Assembly: GCF_001427125.1 (NCBI RefSeq)
Contig: NZ_LMGK01000002.1
Span: 1-64,000 of the forward strand
DNA length: 64,000 bases
Source: Pseudomonas sp. Root562
GTDB lineage: Bacteria > Pseudomonadota > Gammaproteobacteria > Pseudomonadales > Pseudomonadaceae
Direction of reading: 5' to 3'
The translations under genes were made by a program, and so were the position numbers. Of the stretch, positions 43,232 to 52,554 are shown in pieces. The notes under the pieces were generated by a model. That model searched no databases. It was given only the letters and a program-made list of their open reading frames with translations, and was not told where the DNA came from. The stretch's first letter is position 1, and every line of letters begins with the position of its first letter.

Positions 43232-43570
43232 GTGGGTTACAGCAGCAAAAAGGACCTCAAGCAGTTACCCGCAGATGTACAGGATGTTTTTGGTCACGCT
43301 CTCGATTTAGCGCAAAACGGCAAGAGGCATCCAGACGCCAAGCATCTCAAGAGCTTTGGAGGTGCCGGGGTCCTTGAGTTGATTGAGGACTTCGATACGA
43401 ACACTTACCGCGCCGTTTATACCGTTCGCTTCAGGAGCGCTATCTACGTTCTGCACTGTTTTCAGAAAAAGTCGGTTTCAGGCATTAAAACTGCGCAGTG
43501 CGATATCGACTTGATCAGAAAAAGGCTACAAGCAGCGCAGGATCACGCGAAAGGATTGGAAAATGATTGA
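43232..43570 (+). CDS. RelE/ParE-superfamily toxin (phage Gp49/HigB-like), possibly N-terminally frameshifted
   Basis: 112 residues from a GTG at 43232 (AAGGAAG SD). Sequence SSKKDLKQLPADVQDVFGHALDLAQ, GGAGVLELIEDF, TYRAVYTVRF and VLHCFQKKS matches HigB-like mRNA interferases of the Gp49 family. Family members usually start with '(K)PLxWVGSS'; that segment (MSTRKPLLWV) is encoded just upstream but in another frame, from the ATG at 43209. The antitoxin gene overlaps by 8 bp. Confidence 0.82.
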   Translation: MGYSSKKDLKQLPADVQDVFGHALDLAQNGKRHPDAKHLKSFGGAGVLELIEDFDTNTYRAVYTVRFRSAIYVLHCFQKKSVSGIKTAQCDIDLIRKRLQAAQDHAKGLEND

Positions 43571-43886
43571 AATCGAAGAGAGCAGCGGCAACGTTTACGA
43601 AGACCTTGGTATACCCCACTCCAATGAAATGCGAGTCAAGTCGCAGTTGGCGGCAAAAATTGGGGAAATCATCAAGGCTCGCCATTTGACCCAGATTCAG
43701 GCTTCAGAAATTCTGGGGCTTTCACAACCCAAGCTTTCTGAAATGCTGCGAGGGAAGTTTCGCGGGATCAGCGAAGCCAAGATGATGGAGTGTCTGTTGT
43801 TGCTCGGCCGCGATGTACAAATCGTCGTCAAGTCGGCCCCCCGATCGCGAAGAGAGGGCCGGCTTGAGGTGGTCTTTGCCGAGTGA
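43563..43886 (+). CDS. XRE-family antitoxin (HigA-like)
   Basis: 107 residues from the ATG at 43563, overlapping the toxin. The HTH (AAKIGEIIKARHLTQIQASEILGLSQPKLSEMLRG, residues 30-65) is the HTH_37 antitoxin type that follows Gp49-like toxins. It neutralises the toxin and represses the pair. Confidence 0.88.
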   Translation: MIEIEESSGNVYEDLGIPHSNEMRVKSQLAAKIGEIIKARHLTQIQASEILGLSQPKLSEMLRGKFRGISEAKMMECLLLLGRDVQIVVKSAPRSRREGRLEVVFAE

Positions 43887-43890
43887 ATGT

Positions 43891-45414
43891 CTACGGTTTG
43901 AAAGCAGGGGTCTGCCGCGCGTGTGCGGCTTGTTCATAGCCGTAAGCCAGTGCCAGAAGCTTGGCTTCACTCCATGGAGCGCCGTAGAAGAACACCGAGG
44001 TCGGTACGCCGTCTGCGTCCACTCCCGACGGCATCATGATGCCGGGGTAGCCTGCGAGTGGTATGACATTCAAACCGGGGGAGCCGACATCCAGCACCAA
44101 GGCGTCGAGTTGATGGGTGTTCAGCAAGTCGTCGATGACAGAAGCGTTTTCATGGCGGATTTTTTGCCATAGCGCATTGTAAGTGCGCTCATCGAAATCG
44201 ATGCTGTTGGCCGCGCTCAGGACGCTTTGCCCGTAAGCCGGATCACCTGGCGTGGCCTCGTTAAAGCGCACGATTGCGTCCAGCGTGGGAGCAGACATTG
44301 CGGTTCGCGTTGCCAGATACCTCGGCAAGTCACGCTTGATACCCATCCATAGCGCCTCATCTACCTGCTCCGATAACGGATCGGTAAGTTCCACGGGAAC
44401 CAGGATGGCGCCGGCAGCCTGCATCACTTCCAGAGCCCTGGAAAATTGCGGATCGCTTTCAAGCCCCTCGGCGCTGGTGCCGAACTTCAATGGAAAGCCG
44501 ATACGGCGTCCCGCCAGTGCATCAGTGCGCAGTAAAGCGGTGTAATCCGTTGCATCAATGACAGATGGCTTGTTGATCGGGTCATTTGGATCGCTGCCAC
44601 GCATGGCGTTCAACAACAATGCAGCATCACGAACTGTGCGAGCCATCGGCCCCGGCGTATCGAGTTTGTAGGTCACGGGAACCATGCCACTGCGACTGAG
44701 CAAGCCCACCGTGGGTTTGATACCGACCACGCCATTGAGTGATGCAGGACAGATGATCGAACCGATCGTCTCCGTTCCAACCGTCAGCGGTGCGAAACCC
44801 GCCGCGAGCGCTGCGCCCGAACCGGCGCTGGAGCCGCATGGCGTTACGCTTAACACGTGGGGATTTCTGGTTTGCCCACCTCGCCCGCTCCAGCCATCGG
44901 GAACGGCCGGATCGCGGAAGTTAGCCCATTCGCTAAGGTTGGTCTTTGCGAGAATGACCGCTCCGGCATCCCTCAGACGCTGCACGATAAAGGCGTCCTG
45001 CGCTGCAGGTTGCCCAACCAGAGCCAATGAACCGGCGCTGGTCTGCATTGAATCGGAGGTATCGATGTTGTCTTTGAGCAGCACAGGAATGCCATGCAAT
45101 GGACCGCGAACATGCCCACCTTGGCGTTCCTTATCGAGGACTTGTGCAATGTCCAGTGCGTCGGGGTTCAGTTCGATGATCGCGTTGATTGCCGGCCCCT
45201 GTTTGTCCAGCCTTTCGATCCGTTGCAATAAGTGCCTGACCAGCATCACGGAGCTCAGTTGACCACGCTCCATCCTCTGGTTGAGCTCATCGACACCTAA
45301 ATATTCCAGCCTGGTTTCGGATATCAGGTTATGCGCATAGGCTGCGCTGGCTGCCATCGATAACACGACAATGCTGGCTAGCCGCGTCATGCGGCCATTA
45401 AAAGATACATCCAT
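43891..45414 (-). CDS. Periplasmic amidase-signature family protein
   Basis: 507 residues from the ATG at 45414. A signal peptide (RLASIVVLSMAASAAYA) precedes an amidase-signature domain. The Ser-cisSer-Lys triad is visible in HGIPVLLKDNID (Lys) and TPCGSSAGSGAALAAGFAP (Ser). It hydrolyses an amide in the periplasm; the substrate is not evident. It ends 4 bp from the antitoxin stop, tail to tail, marking the right edge of the accessory region. Confidence 0.9.
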   Translation of the reverse strand: MDVSFNGRMTRLASIVVLSMAASAAYAHNLISETRLEYLGVDELNQRMERGQLSSVMLVRHLLQRIERLDKQGPAINAIIELNPDALDIAQVLDKERQGGHVRGPLHGIPVLLKDNIDTSDSMQTSAGSLALVGQPAAQDAFIVQRLRDAGAVILAKTNLSEWANFRDPAVPDGWSGRGGQTRNPHVLSVTPCGSSAGSGAALAAGFAPLTVGTETIGSIICPASLNGVVGIKPTVGLLSRSGMVPVTYKLDTPGPMARTVRDAALLLNAMRGSDPNDPINKPSVIDATDYTALLRTDALAGRRIGFPLKFGTSAEGLESDPQFSRALEVMQAAGAILVPVELTDPLSEQVDEALWMGIKRDLPRYLATRTAMSAPTLDAIVRFNEATPGDPAYGQSVLSAANSIDFDERTYNALWQKIRHENASVIDDLLNTHQLDALVLDVGSPGLNVIPLAGYPGIMMPSGVDADGVPTSVFFYGAPWSEAKLLALAYGYEQAAHARQTPAFKP

Positions 45415-45542
45415 GTACAAATCCTCTGACTGATTGCGGGTCAATGACCTCACCCGCGAATCAGCCTAAAGAATCAGTCAGATTTATCCGTCGTCTTAAA
45501 TCACCAGGGCTCGTACGAAAGTTCGTCGCGAGCCGTAGCCGC

Positions 45543-46601
45543 TCATCCTACGCTCTGTTGTTCCTCAAACATCCGCTGTTCCACCTCCTGCCACCAGGCC
45601 CCGCCCCGTTGCGGATGCCTCAGGGAGAAGGCCTCACCCATTTGCGGCGTGGTAATCGAAATACTGCGCTCCCAGGCCAACTCCAGGATGCGGTCGAAGG
45701 GTTCGTACCAGGCGTGGGTCGACAGGTCGAAGGTGCCGTTGTGGATGGGCAGCAGCCAGCGGCCCTTGAGGTCAATGTGGGCCTGCAGGGTTTGTTCGGG
45801 TTGCATGTGCACGTGTGGCCAATCGACGTTGTAGGCGCCGGTTTCCATCAACGTCAGGTCGAACGGGCCGTACTGTTCGCCGATGCGTTTGAAACCATCG
45901 AAATAGCCGCTGTCACCACTGAAGAAGATGCGCGTGTCGCCGTCGATCATCACCCACGAAGCCCAAAGGGTGCTGTTGCCGTCGAACAGGCCGCGGCCGG
46001 AAAAGTGCTGCGAGGGGGTGGCGATGAACTGGATGCCGTCGATTTCCGTGCCTTGCCACCAGTCCCGTTGGCGGACTTTGCTGGCGTCGATACCCCATCT
46101 GATCAGCGTGTCGCCCACGCCCAGCGGAGTGAGGAAATAGTTGGCTTTGTCCGCCAGTTTGAGCACGGCCTGATAATCCAGATGGTCGTAGTGATCGTGG
46201 GACAGGATCACGGCTTCAATCGGCGGTAGCTCTTCCAGGCTGATGGGTGGCTGGTGAAAGCGCTTGGGGCCAGCCCATTGCACAGGCGAGGCACGTTCGG
46301 CGAAAACCGGGTCGGTGATCCAGAACTTGTCCCGCAGTTTGAGCAACAACGTGGAGTGGCCGAGGCGATAGACGCTGTGGTTCGGCGCGGCAATCAGTGC
46401 CGCTTGCGTCAGCGCTTGCACGGGGACGGGTGCCGTCGGGCGGGTGTCGCGCGGTTTGTGGAACATCGCGTTCCACAAGATGCGCAGGGTTTTGCCGATG
46501 CTTAAACGCTGTATCGGCGTGTGGTTCTGGAATTGCCCTTGAGCCTGTCGAGAGGCATCAAGGGTGGACGCGTTATTCGCCGGGGAAACTGAATTGGCCA
46601 T
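45543..46601 (-). CDS. MBL-fold metallo-hydrolase (NAPE-PLD/RomA-like)
   Basis: 352 residues from the ATG at 46601. The metallo-beta-lactamase motif HDHYDHLD is intact, with further metal ligands in TPSQHFSGRG, FFSGDSGYFDGF and LPIHNGTFDL. It resembles RomA/UlaG-like and N-acylphosphatidylethanolamine phospholipase D-type hydrolases. The substrate is unknown. It is divergent from the TetR gene, with palindromes between them. Confidence 0.88.
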   Translation of the reverse strand: MANSVSPANNASTLDASRQAQGQFQNHTPIQRLSIGKTLRILWNAMFHKPRDTRPTAPVPVQALTQAALIAAPNHSVYRLGHSTLLLKLRDKFWITDPVFAERASPVQWAGPKRFHQPPISLEELPPIEAVILSHDHYDHLDYQAVLKLADKANYFLTPLGVGDTLIRWGIDASKVRQRDWWQGTEIDGIQFIATPSQHFSGRGLFDGNSTLWASWVMIDGDTRIFFSGDSGYFDGFKRIGEQYGPFDLTLMETGAYNVDWPHVHMQPEQTLQAHIDLKGRWLLPIHNGTFDLSTHAWYEPFDRILELAWERSISITTPQMGEAFSLRHPQRGGAWWQEVEQRMFEEQQSVG

Positions 46602-46683
46602 AACTGAATGACTCCAGAAAAACCGCGCGTTGGCGATTTTCCGCTTGGGACGATAAATGGCCAAGGCACGCACGCATTAGCCG

Positions 46684-46737
46684 AACACTCTAGTGTTTAC
46701 CGGGCAGGATTAACAAAACATTACACTGCACAGTGTA
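46684..46737. promoter_or_regulatory. Two palindromes in the MBL-tetR intergenic region
   Basis: AACACT-CT-AGTGTT (46684-46697) and TACACTG-CA-CAGTGTA (46722-46737) both carry ACACT/AGTGT arms. They lie between divergent genes and are likely TetR operators. Confidence 0.6.
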
Positions 46738-46815
46738 GTTTCAAGGTTGCATCAATCCCGCCCACAAGTAAACTACCGAGTGTAATTTTCCTTTTCTCTC
46801 TGCCGAAGCGGATTT

Positions 46816-47427
46816 ATGACAGTTGCACAGCGCCTGACCGACCGAAAACGCGAAGCCATCATTCAAGCCGCGATTGCTGAGTTCCGTGCCAACGGTTTCG
46901 ACATCACCAGCATGGACAAGATTGCCGCCACCGCTGGCGTGTCGAAGCGCACGGTGTACAACCACTTCCCGAGCAAGGAAGAGTTGTTCGCCGAAATTCT
47001 TAATCAATTGTGGACTCGGGTGACGGCGGAGCAGGAAATGTCCTACCACCCACAACAGCCATTACGCGAGCAGATGCGCGTGATGCTGATGGCCAAGTTG
47101 CAGATGCTGGGTGATGAAAACTTTCTCGATTTGGCGCGGGTGGCCATCGCTGCCACCATCCATTCCCCCGAGCGCGCACAGAACATGGTCGCTCGAATGG
47201 GTGAGCGGGAAGAAAGCCTGACCGTGTGGATTCGCGCTGCGCAGGCCGATGGCCGATTGAAACAAGTCGACCCGGCATTTGCCGCGCAGCAGATTCAGGG
47301 AATGCTCAAATCCTTCGCGTTCTGGCCGCAAGTTTCCATGGGTCTGCCAAGTCTTTCGCCCGAAATGCAGACCACCGTCGCAGAGTCGGCGCTGGACATG
47401 TTTCTGGCCTGCTACGAGTTGCCATGA
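46816..47427 (+). CDS. TetR/AcrR-family regulator
   Basis: 203 residues. An N-terminal TetR HTH (KREAIIQAAIAEFRANGFDITSMDKIAATAGVSKRTVYNHFPSKEELF) is followed by a helical ligand domain of the AcrR type. It probably represses itself and the divergent MBL-fold hydrolase gene. Confidence 0.92.
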   Translation: MTVAQRLTDRKREAIIQAAIAEFRANGFDITSMDKIAATAGVSKRTVYNHFPSKEELFAEILNQLWTRVTAEQEMSYHPQQPLREQMRVMLMAKLQMLGDENFLDLARVAIAATIHSPERAQNMVARMGEREESLTVWIRAAQADGRLKQVDPAFAAQQIQGMLKSFAFWPQVSMGLPSLSPEMQTTVAESALDMFLACYELP

Positions 47428-47484
47428 ATACCGAGTCGAAGCGGGTTATGGGTTCAGCTCTGAAGCCCAGTCAACGTGGAAACC

Positions 47485-47811
47485 TCAACCACGAACCAAA
47501 CTCCGCAGCGCCGAAATCTCCGGCACCTCTCGCCGTTTCATGTAAACCCGCAGCGGTTCGGTGATGTTGATCCGCTCGTCGATGTTCTGATCGAGCAGCA
47601 ATTGAATCAGCTCGCGTTTGAGGATCATGGTGCCCTCGAAGCCGGGCGCCCAGACGAATTCGCTGGCGGGAATGATGCCGTCATCCGCCACGTCCCTGCC
47701 GAAAGAGTCTTCGCTGAAGCGCACGAGATAATGGCCGGTCTTGCGGTTGAGGCCTACGAAGCCTTTGAGTTGGTCAGCGGCCTGGCAGATGAGTTGGGAC
47801 GTGATGCGCAT
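47485..47811 (-). CDS. Conserved hypothetical protein
   Basis: 108 residues from the ATG at 47811 (MRITSQLICQAADQLKGFVGLNR). Not recognised as a characterised family. No signal peptide or membrane segment; the second half is rich in charged residues (LKRELIQLLLDQNIDERINITEPLRVYMKRREVPEI). Convergent with tetR. Confidence 0.65.
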   Translation of the reverse strand: MRITSQLICQAADQLKGFVGLNRKTGHYLVRFSEDSFGRDVADDGIIPASEFVWAPGFEGTMILKRELIQLLLDQNIDERINITEPLRVYMKRREVPEISALRSLVRG

Positions 47812-48029
47812 GGTAAACCTCACAGTGTTTATTGTCGGTTTACACACAGGGCGAGCAATGGCTGTTTCCCTCTGCAGGGGAAATTGCCGCCAAGCGTACT
47901 GCAAACGAGCGCACAAAAACGCTGACGAAAATCAGCTTTCAATACGTTTGTGTCGGTCTTGCGATAGCGTTGATGACGCTCAGTTGCTAAAAGGGACTTC
48001 TTTGAAACCATCGCGAAAGGATCTCGAGC

Positions 48030-49157
48030 ATGCCTGCAACCTTCACCAAAAGCGCCCTGCTGCTGAGTCTTTGGCTCGGCCTGGGGCAGGTCCAAGCCGC
48101 CAGCGAGCCCGGTCCCACAGCATTGGCCACGCGCCTGGGCATCCCGCACCCGGCGGTGATCGCCCACCGTGGCGCCTCGTTCGACGCACCGGAGTCCACG
48201 GTTGCCGCCTACAAGCTGGCCCGTGACCTGGGCGCCGATTACCTGGAACTGGACCTGCAACGCAGCAAGGACGGTGTGCTGTTCGCCCTGCACGACAACA
48301 ACCTGCAACGCACCACCGATGTCGCCAGCAAATTCCCCGAGCGCAGAGACAGCCCCGCCAATGCGTTTACCATGGCCGAACTGAAAACCCTGGATGCCGG
48401 CAGTTGGTTCAACACCGCGTACCCCGATCGCGCGCGTCCATCCTATGCAGGCCTGAAAATTCTGACGCTCGATGAGATCATCGACATCGCCCAGGGCAAC
48501 CCGCTGCACAAGCCAGGCCTGTACATCGAAACCAAGGAGCCCAAGCAGTTTCCCGGCATCGAACGCGATCTCAAGGACAAACTCCATGACCGCGGCTGGC
48601 TGAGCCCGGCCGGATCGAAACTGGCGAAGAGCGAGCTGGCGGTCGGTCAGGGTAAAGGCAAGGTGATCCTGCAAACGTTCGAGAAGAGCAGCCTGGAACT
48701 GCTGCAAAAGGAAATGCCCCAAGTACCGAAAATCCTTCTGCTGTGGGTGGGCGAAGGCAGCATCGAACCGAAATCCAAAGTGCCGTTTGCCGAATCCGGC
48801 GAGAAAGACAAAGCCGCTTACTACGCCAGCCAGGCACCCAAGGACAAAGCCGAATTCCAGCGCTGGGTCGACTACGCCAAAGCCCAGGGCGCGATCGGCA
48901 CCGGTCCTTCCGCGACACTGACCAAGGGTGGCGATCAGAGTTACTCCGACCTGGTGCAACCGTGGATGAACCAGTACACCCACGATCAGGGACTGTTGGT
49001 GCACGTCTATACCGTCGACGATGCGGTGGATTTTCAGAAGGTCATGGATGCCGGTGTCGACGGCATTTTTACCAACCGCGCCAGCGAGTTGTTGAAGTTC
49101 TATAAACGCCCGGCCGCCGCGAGTGTCGATCAGCTGTTGAAGAATATTGGGTATTAA
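48030..49157 (+). CDS. glpQ: Periplasmic glycerophosphodiester phosphodiesterase
   Basis: 375 residues. A signal peptide (LLLSLWLGLGQVQAA) precedes a GDPD TIM-barrel. HRGASFDAPEST, LELDLQRSKDGVLFALHD and ETKEPKQFPG supply the catalytic histidines and Ca2+ ligands. It splits deacylated phospholipid diesters to glycerol-3-phosphate and an alcohol. AAAGGA lies 12 bp before the ATG. Confidence 0.94.
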   Translation: MPATFTKSALLLSLWLGLGQVQAASEPGPTALATRLGIPHPAVIAHRGASFDAPESTVAAYKLARDLGADYLELDLQRSKDGVLFALHDNNLQRTTDVASKFPERRDSPANAFTMAELKTLDAGSWFNTAYPDRARPSYAGLKILTLDEIIDIAQGNPLHKPGLYIETKEPKQFPGIERDLKDKLHDRGWLSPAGSKLAKSELAVGQGKGKVILQTFEKSSLELLQKEMPQVPKILLLWVGEGSIEPKSKVPFAESGEKDKAAYYASQAPKDKAEFQRWVDYAKAQGAIGTGPSATLTKGGDQSYSDLVQPWMNQYTHDQGLLVHVYTVDDAVDFQKVMDAGVDGIFTNRASELLKFYKRPAAASVDQLLKNIGY

Positions 49158-49165
49158 ACCTGTGC

Positions 49166-49254
49166 GTGGCTTGCCCGAGATAGCCGTGTCGTCATTCAAC
49201 GTTGATGTTGAAACTGACGGCCCCATCGCGGGCAAGCCACCCTCCCACAGTGAT
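49166..49254. repeat. Degenerate inverted REP pair downstream of glpQ
   Basis: GTGGCTTGCCCGAGATAG and ATCGCGGGCAAGCCACCCTCCCACAGTG lie in opposite orientation after the glpQ stop. Confidence 0.7.
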
Positions 49255-49346
49255 TGAAGCAAGACATCAAAGGGAATTTTAAGGGTGGATTAAGTTACCA
49301 AAGTTAACCTGATCCCACTTAAACAGCTCACACAAGGAATGAACTC

Positions 49347-49652
49347 ATGAAGACGCTGACTGCTCTGTTCACCGCTGCCGCCCTGATGCTCACCGCCGGT
49401 TTGGCCCAGGCTGATGTTCCAGTCGACCAGATTCCTCAGTTGGTCAAGGATGGCAAGATCAAGCCACTGGAAGAGTTGAACCAGATCGTTCTGAAACTGC
49501 ATCCGGGTGCGACAATTACCGACAGTGACCTGGATAACCACTTCAACGGTTACGAGTACGAAGTCGAGTTGCGCGACGCGAAAAACGTTGAATGGGACGT
49601 GGATCTGAACGCCGCCACCGGCGAAGTCCTGAAGAACAAAAAAGACGACTGA
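49347..49652 (+). CDS. Secreted PepSY-domain protein
   Basis: 101 residues. A Sec signal (LFTAAALMLTAGLAQA) precedes a single PepSY domain ending with the typical WDVDLNAATGEVLKNKKDD. Such small periplasmic proteins are thought to inhibit proteases or sense envelope signals. AAGGAA SD; monocistronic, with a strong terminator. Confidence 0.9.
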   Translation: MKTLTALFTAAALMLTAGLAQADVPVDQIPQLVKDGKIKPLEELNQIVLKLHPGATITDSDLDNHFNGYEYEVELRDAKNVEWDVDLNAATGEVLKNKKDD

Positions 49653-49666
49653 TGCACACCGCGAAG

Positions 49667-49700
49667 AGCCGCACGATTTGACGATCGTGCGGCTTTTTTG
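49667..49700 (+). terminator. Terminator of the PepSY gene
   Basis: AGCCGCACGAT (49667-49677) and ATCGTGCGGCT (49684-49694) form an 11-bp stem followed by TTTTTT. Confidence 0.93.
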
Positions 49701-49808
49701 CGTCTGAATTTTACGTGATTGCCGGACGCTGGGCGTTCCGCAAACGGCGGGATTACTAAGCGCCACTTCTGTAGATGGGCGTCGCGCTGGTGATCGCCCC
49801 TCTACAGG

Positions 49809-50246
49809 TTACGCGTTACACGTAGAGCGGATAACCAACCGCTCGCGGACCACGTCGTACACCCAGTGATAAAGGTAGGTGTACGGCAGGAAAAACAGCA
49901 GTACGCCGATATCCAGCAGGAACGCCTGCCACAGACTGACGTTCAGCCACCACGCGATCAAGGGCACGCCAAGGGCAACCAGTCCGCCTTCGAACAGCAG
50001 CGCGTGCACCACACGGACCCAGGCGTTGTGCGCGATGGCAAAACGCTTGAGCAACCGGTCGAACAGGCCGTTGAAGATCACGTTCCAGGCCAGCGCCAGT
50101 GCCGCGATCAGCAAGGTGACCGCCCCCATTTCCAGCATCGGCTTTTCCATGACCCAGGCCAGCAAGGGCGTACAGATCAGAATGGCCAGCAGTTCGAAAC
50201 CGATCGCCTGGAAGATACGTTCAGTGATGGATTTGTTGGCGCTCAT
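49809..50246 (-). CDS. PACE-family multidrug efflux transporter
   Basis: 145 residues from the ATG at 50246. Four hydrophobic helices form two tandem BTP repeats (RIFQAIGFELLAILICTPLLAW and RVVHALLFEGGLVALGVPLIAW), with the conserved acidic residue in each first helix. This is the AceI-type proton-coupled biocide efflux family. Divergent from a LysR regulator, its usual partner. Confidence 0.9.
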   Translation of the reverse strand: MSANKSITERIFQAIGFELLAILICTPLLAWVMEKPMLEMGAVTLLIAALALAWNVIFNGLFDRLLKRFAIAHNAWVRVVHALLFEGGLVALGVPLIAWWLNVSLWQAFLLDIGVLLFFLPYTYLYHWVYDVVRERLVIRSTCNA

Positions 50247-50336
50247 GGCCAGGACTCCTTGGGTAACGATGGTTGCCATGATCTGCTAACAAACCGATAC
50301 TTCATAATCAATAACCATCGATCAAGGCGATAGTTC

Positions 50337-51191
50337 ATGGCCTCTCATGAAGTGCTGCTGGCGTTTGTCGAAGCCGCCACCCAAGGTTCGTTTTCCGCTG
50401 CCGCGCGAAAGCTGGGCCGGAGTCAGTCGACCATTAGCGCGGCTGTCGCCAGCCTCGAAATCGACCTGAACCTGACGTTGTTCGACCGCAGCAGCCGCAA
50501 ACCTGGCCTGACGCCCGCCGGACGAGTAGTACTGCAACGGGCGGAAGACATACTGGCCGCCACCAGTCGCCTGGAAATGACTGCCAGCCAGCTCTCGCAA
50601 GGGGTTGAGGCGAAACTGACGGTTGCCCTTTCCGACACGTACCAGTCCGACCGCTTCGAAGCTTCGCTCAGCGCCTTCGAACAGCGTTACCCGGACCTGG
50701 AGCTCGAATGCCTGATCGCCGAATGCGATGACTTGGTGGCGTTGGTGCAAAGCGGTCGGGCGCAGCTCGCCTTTGCTGAAATGCAGGACAGCTATCCGCC
50801 GGACCTGGTCAGTTCGACAGTGGACGAACGCACGGAGATTGCGCTGTTCGTGTCGCCGATGCATCCGTTGGCCGCGCTGGATCACATTGACCAGGACGTG
50901 TTGCAGCAACACCGCGAGTTGCGCCTGGCGACCATCGTCAATCCTTATGAAAGCCGGGCGAAGGGCCGCATGTGGTCAGCGCCGAGTTATTTGATGCTGT
51001 TGGAAATGGCTCAGGGTGGTTTTGGCTGGGCGCCGTTGCCGCGTTGGCTGGTGGCGCGCTTCGGCCCGGGCACCTTGCAGGAACTGCACGTGCGCGGCTG
51101 GCCGAAAACGGTGTCGGTGGATGCACTGTGGTCGCGACTGCATCCACCGGGGCCGGCGGGGAGTTGGTTGTTAGGGAAGATGTTGGAGTGA
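50337..51191 (+). CDS. LysR-family regulator, divergent from the PACE gene
   Basis: 284 residues. A winged HTH (ASHEVLLAFVEAATQGSFSAAARKLGRSQSTISAAVASLEIDL) precedes a LysR substrate domain (TVALSDTYQSDRFEASLSAFEQRYPDLEL). It probably controls the divergent PACE transporter and itself. Confidence 0.91.
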   Translation: MASHEVLLAFVEAATQGSFSAAARKLGRSQSTISAAVASLEIDLNLTLFDRSSRKPGLTPAGRVVLQRAEDILAATSRLEMTASQLSQGVEAKLTVALSDTYQSDRFEASLSAFEQRYPDLELECLIAECDDLVALVQSGRAQLAFAEMQDSYPPDLVSSTVDERTEIALFVSPMHPLAALDHIDQDVLQQHRELRLATIVNPYESRAKGRMWSAPSYLMLLEMAQGGFGWAPLPRWLVARFGPGTLQELHVRGWPKTVSVDALWSRLHPPGPAGSWLLGKMLE

Positions 51192-51205
51192 AGGTCCTTC
51201 GGCCC

Positions 51206-51300
51206 TATCGCGGGCAAGCCCGCTCCCACAGGGATTTGTGTCGATACCAAAAGTTGTGTGCACCTCAAACCACTGTGGGAGCGGGCTTGCCCGCGATGAG
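51206..51300. repeat. REPIN (inverted REP pair) between lysR and the ECF sigma gene
   Basis: ATCGCGGGCAAGCCCGCTCCCACAG and GTGGGAGCGGGCTTGCCCGCGAT are near-perfect inverted arms separated by about 45 bp, between convergent genes. Confidence 0.92.
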
Positions 51301-51315
51301 GCCGGCGAAGTCACA

Positions 51316-52551
51316 TCACTCCAACGCCTTGAGCCGCCCCTCGATAAACCGCCGCTCCGGCGCCTGCTGCGTCAACTCAAGTGCCCGCTCATAGGCGGCC
51401 CGCGCCTGTTCCACCCGGCCCAGCTGCCGGCAAAACTCCGCCCGCGCCGAATGTGCCAAGTGGTAATCGAGCAGATCACCGCGCGCCAGAATCGCCTCGA
51501 CCAGAATCAACCCCGCCAACGGTCCATCCCGTTTGGAAATCGCCGCCGCCCGATTCAACTCGATCACCGGCGAAGGCACCGCCCGCAGCAACACGTCATA
51601 GAGTCCGACGATCTGCTCCCAATCGGTTTCATCCACCGAGGGGGCCTCGGCATGAACTGCGGCAATCGCCGCTTGCAGGCAATAGGGACCAAATCGGCGA
51701 CTGCTCAACGCCCGCTCCACCAGCTCGCAGCCTTCGGCAATCATTGCGCCGTTCCACAACGTTCGGTCCTGCTCATCCAGCAAAATCAGTTCGCCGCTCG
51801 CAGAGGTTCTGGCCACCCGCCGCGACTCGTGCAACAACATCATGGCCAGCAAACCCATGACTTCCGGTTCGGGCAGCAATTCCATCAGCAACCGGCCGAG
51901 GCGAATCGCCTCGCGGGTAAGGTCTTCGCGGGTCACCTGTGCGCCGATAGACACCGAATAACCCTCGTTGAACACCAGATAAATCACCCGCAGCACGCTG
52001 TCGAGGCGTTCGGGTAATTCCGCCAGAGAGGGCACCTGATAGGGAATTTTTGCGTCACGGATCTTTGCCTTGGCGCGCACGATGCGTTGGGCGATGGTGG
52101 CCGGCGCCGAGAGAAAGGCTCGGGCAATTTCTTCGGTGGTCAGGTCGCAGACTTCCCGCAGGGTCAACGGCACCTGGGCATCCGCCGCCAATGCCGGGTG
52201 ACAACAGGTGAAGATCAGGCGCAAGCGATCATCTTCCACGTCTTCGTCACTCCAGTCCGCCTGCTCCAGCGCCTCCAGTTGCGCTAGCAACAATGGCCGC
52301 GACGCATTGAACCGGGCACGCCGACGCAACACGTCGATGGCCTTGAAGCGCCCGGTAGACACCAGCCACGTACGTGGGTTGTCCGGCACGCCGTCCTGTT
52401 GCCAGCGTTCGACCGCGACGAAGAACGCCTCGTGCAAAGCTTCTTCGGCGAGGTCGAAATCGCCGAGCAAGCGAATCAACGTTGCCAGGATGCGCCGCGA
52501 GTCTTCACGATAAACCTGTTCGACCCGCGCCTTGACCGCTTGCGCCACCAT
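51316..52551 (-). CDS. ECF sigma factor, ECF42 type with long C-terminal extension
   Basis: 411 residues. Sigma2 (VYREDSRRILATLIRLLGDFDLAEEALHEAFFVAVERW) and sigma4 (LPLTLREVCDLTTEEIARAFLSAPATIAQRIVRAK) occupy the first 180 residues. A TPR-like helical extension of about 200 residues (AISKRDGPLAGLILVEAILARGDLLDYHLAHSARAEFCRQLGR) follows, as in ECF42 factors, which lack a membrane anti-sigma. It starts 3 bp after the DGPF/YciI gene, the signature partner of ECF42. Confidence 0.9.
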   Translation of the reverse strand: MVAQAVKARVEQVYREDSRRILATLIRLLGDFDLAEEALHEAFFVAVERWQQDGVPDNPRTWLVSTGRFKAIDVLRRRARFNASRPLLLAQLEALEQADWSDEDVEDDRLRLIFTCCHPALAADAQVPLTLREVCDLTTEEIARAFLSAPATIAQRIVRAKAKIRDAKIPYQVPSLAELPERLDSVLRVIYLVFNEGYSVSIGAQVTREDLTREAIRLGRLLMELLPEPEVMGLLAMMLLHESRRVARTSASGELILLDEQDRTLWNGAMIAEGCELVERALSSRRFGPYCLQAAIAAVHAEAPSVDETDWEQIVGLYDVLLRAVPSPVIELNRAAAISKRDGPLAGLILVEAILARGDLLDYHLAHSARAEFCRQLGRVEQARAAYERALELTQQAPERRFIEGRLKALE

Positions 52552-52554
52552 CAG

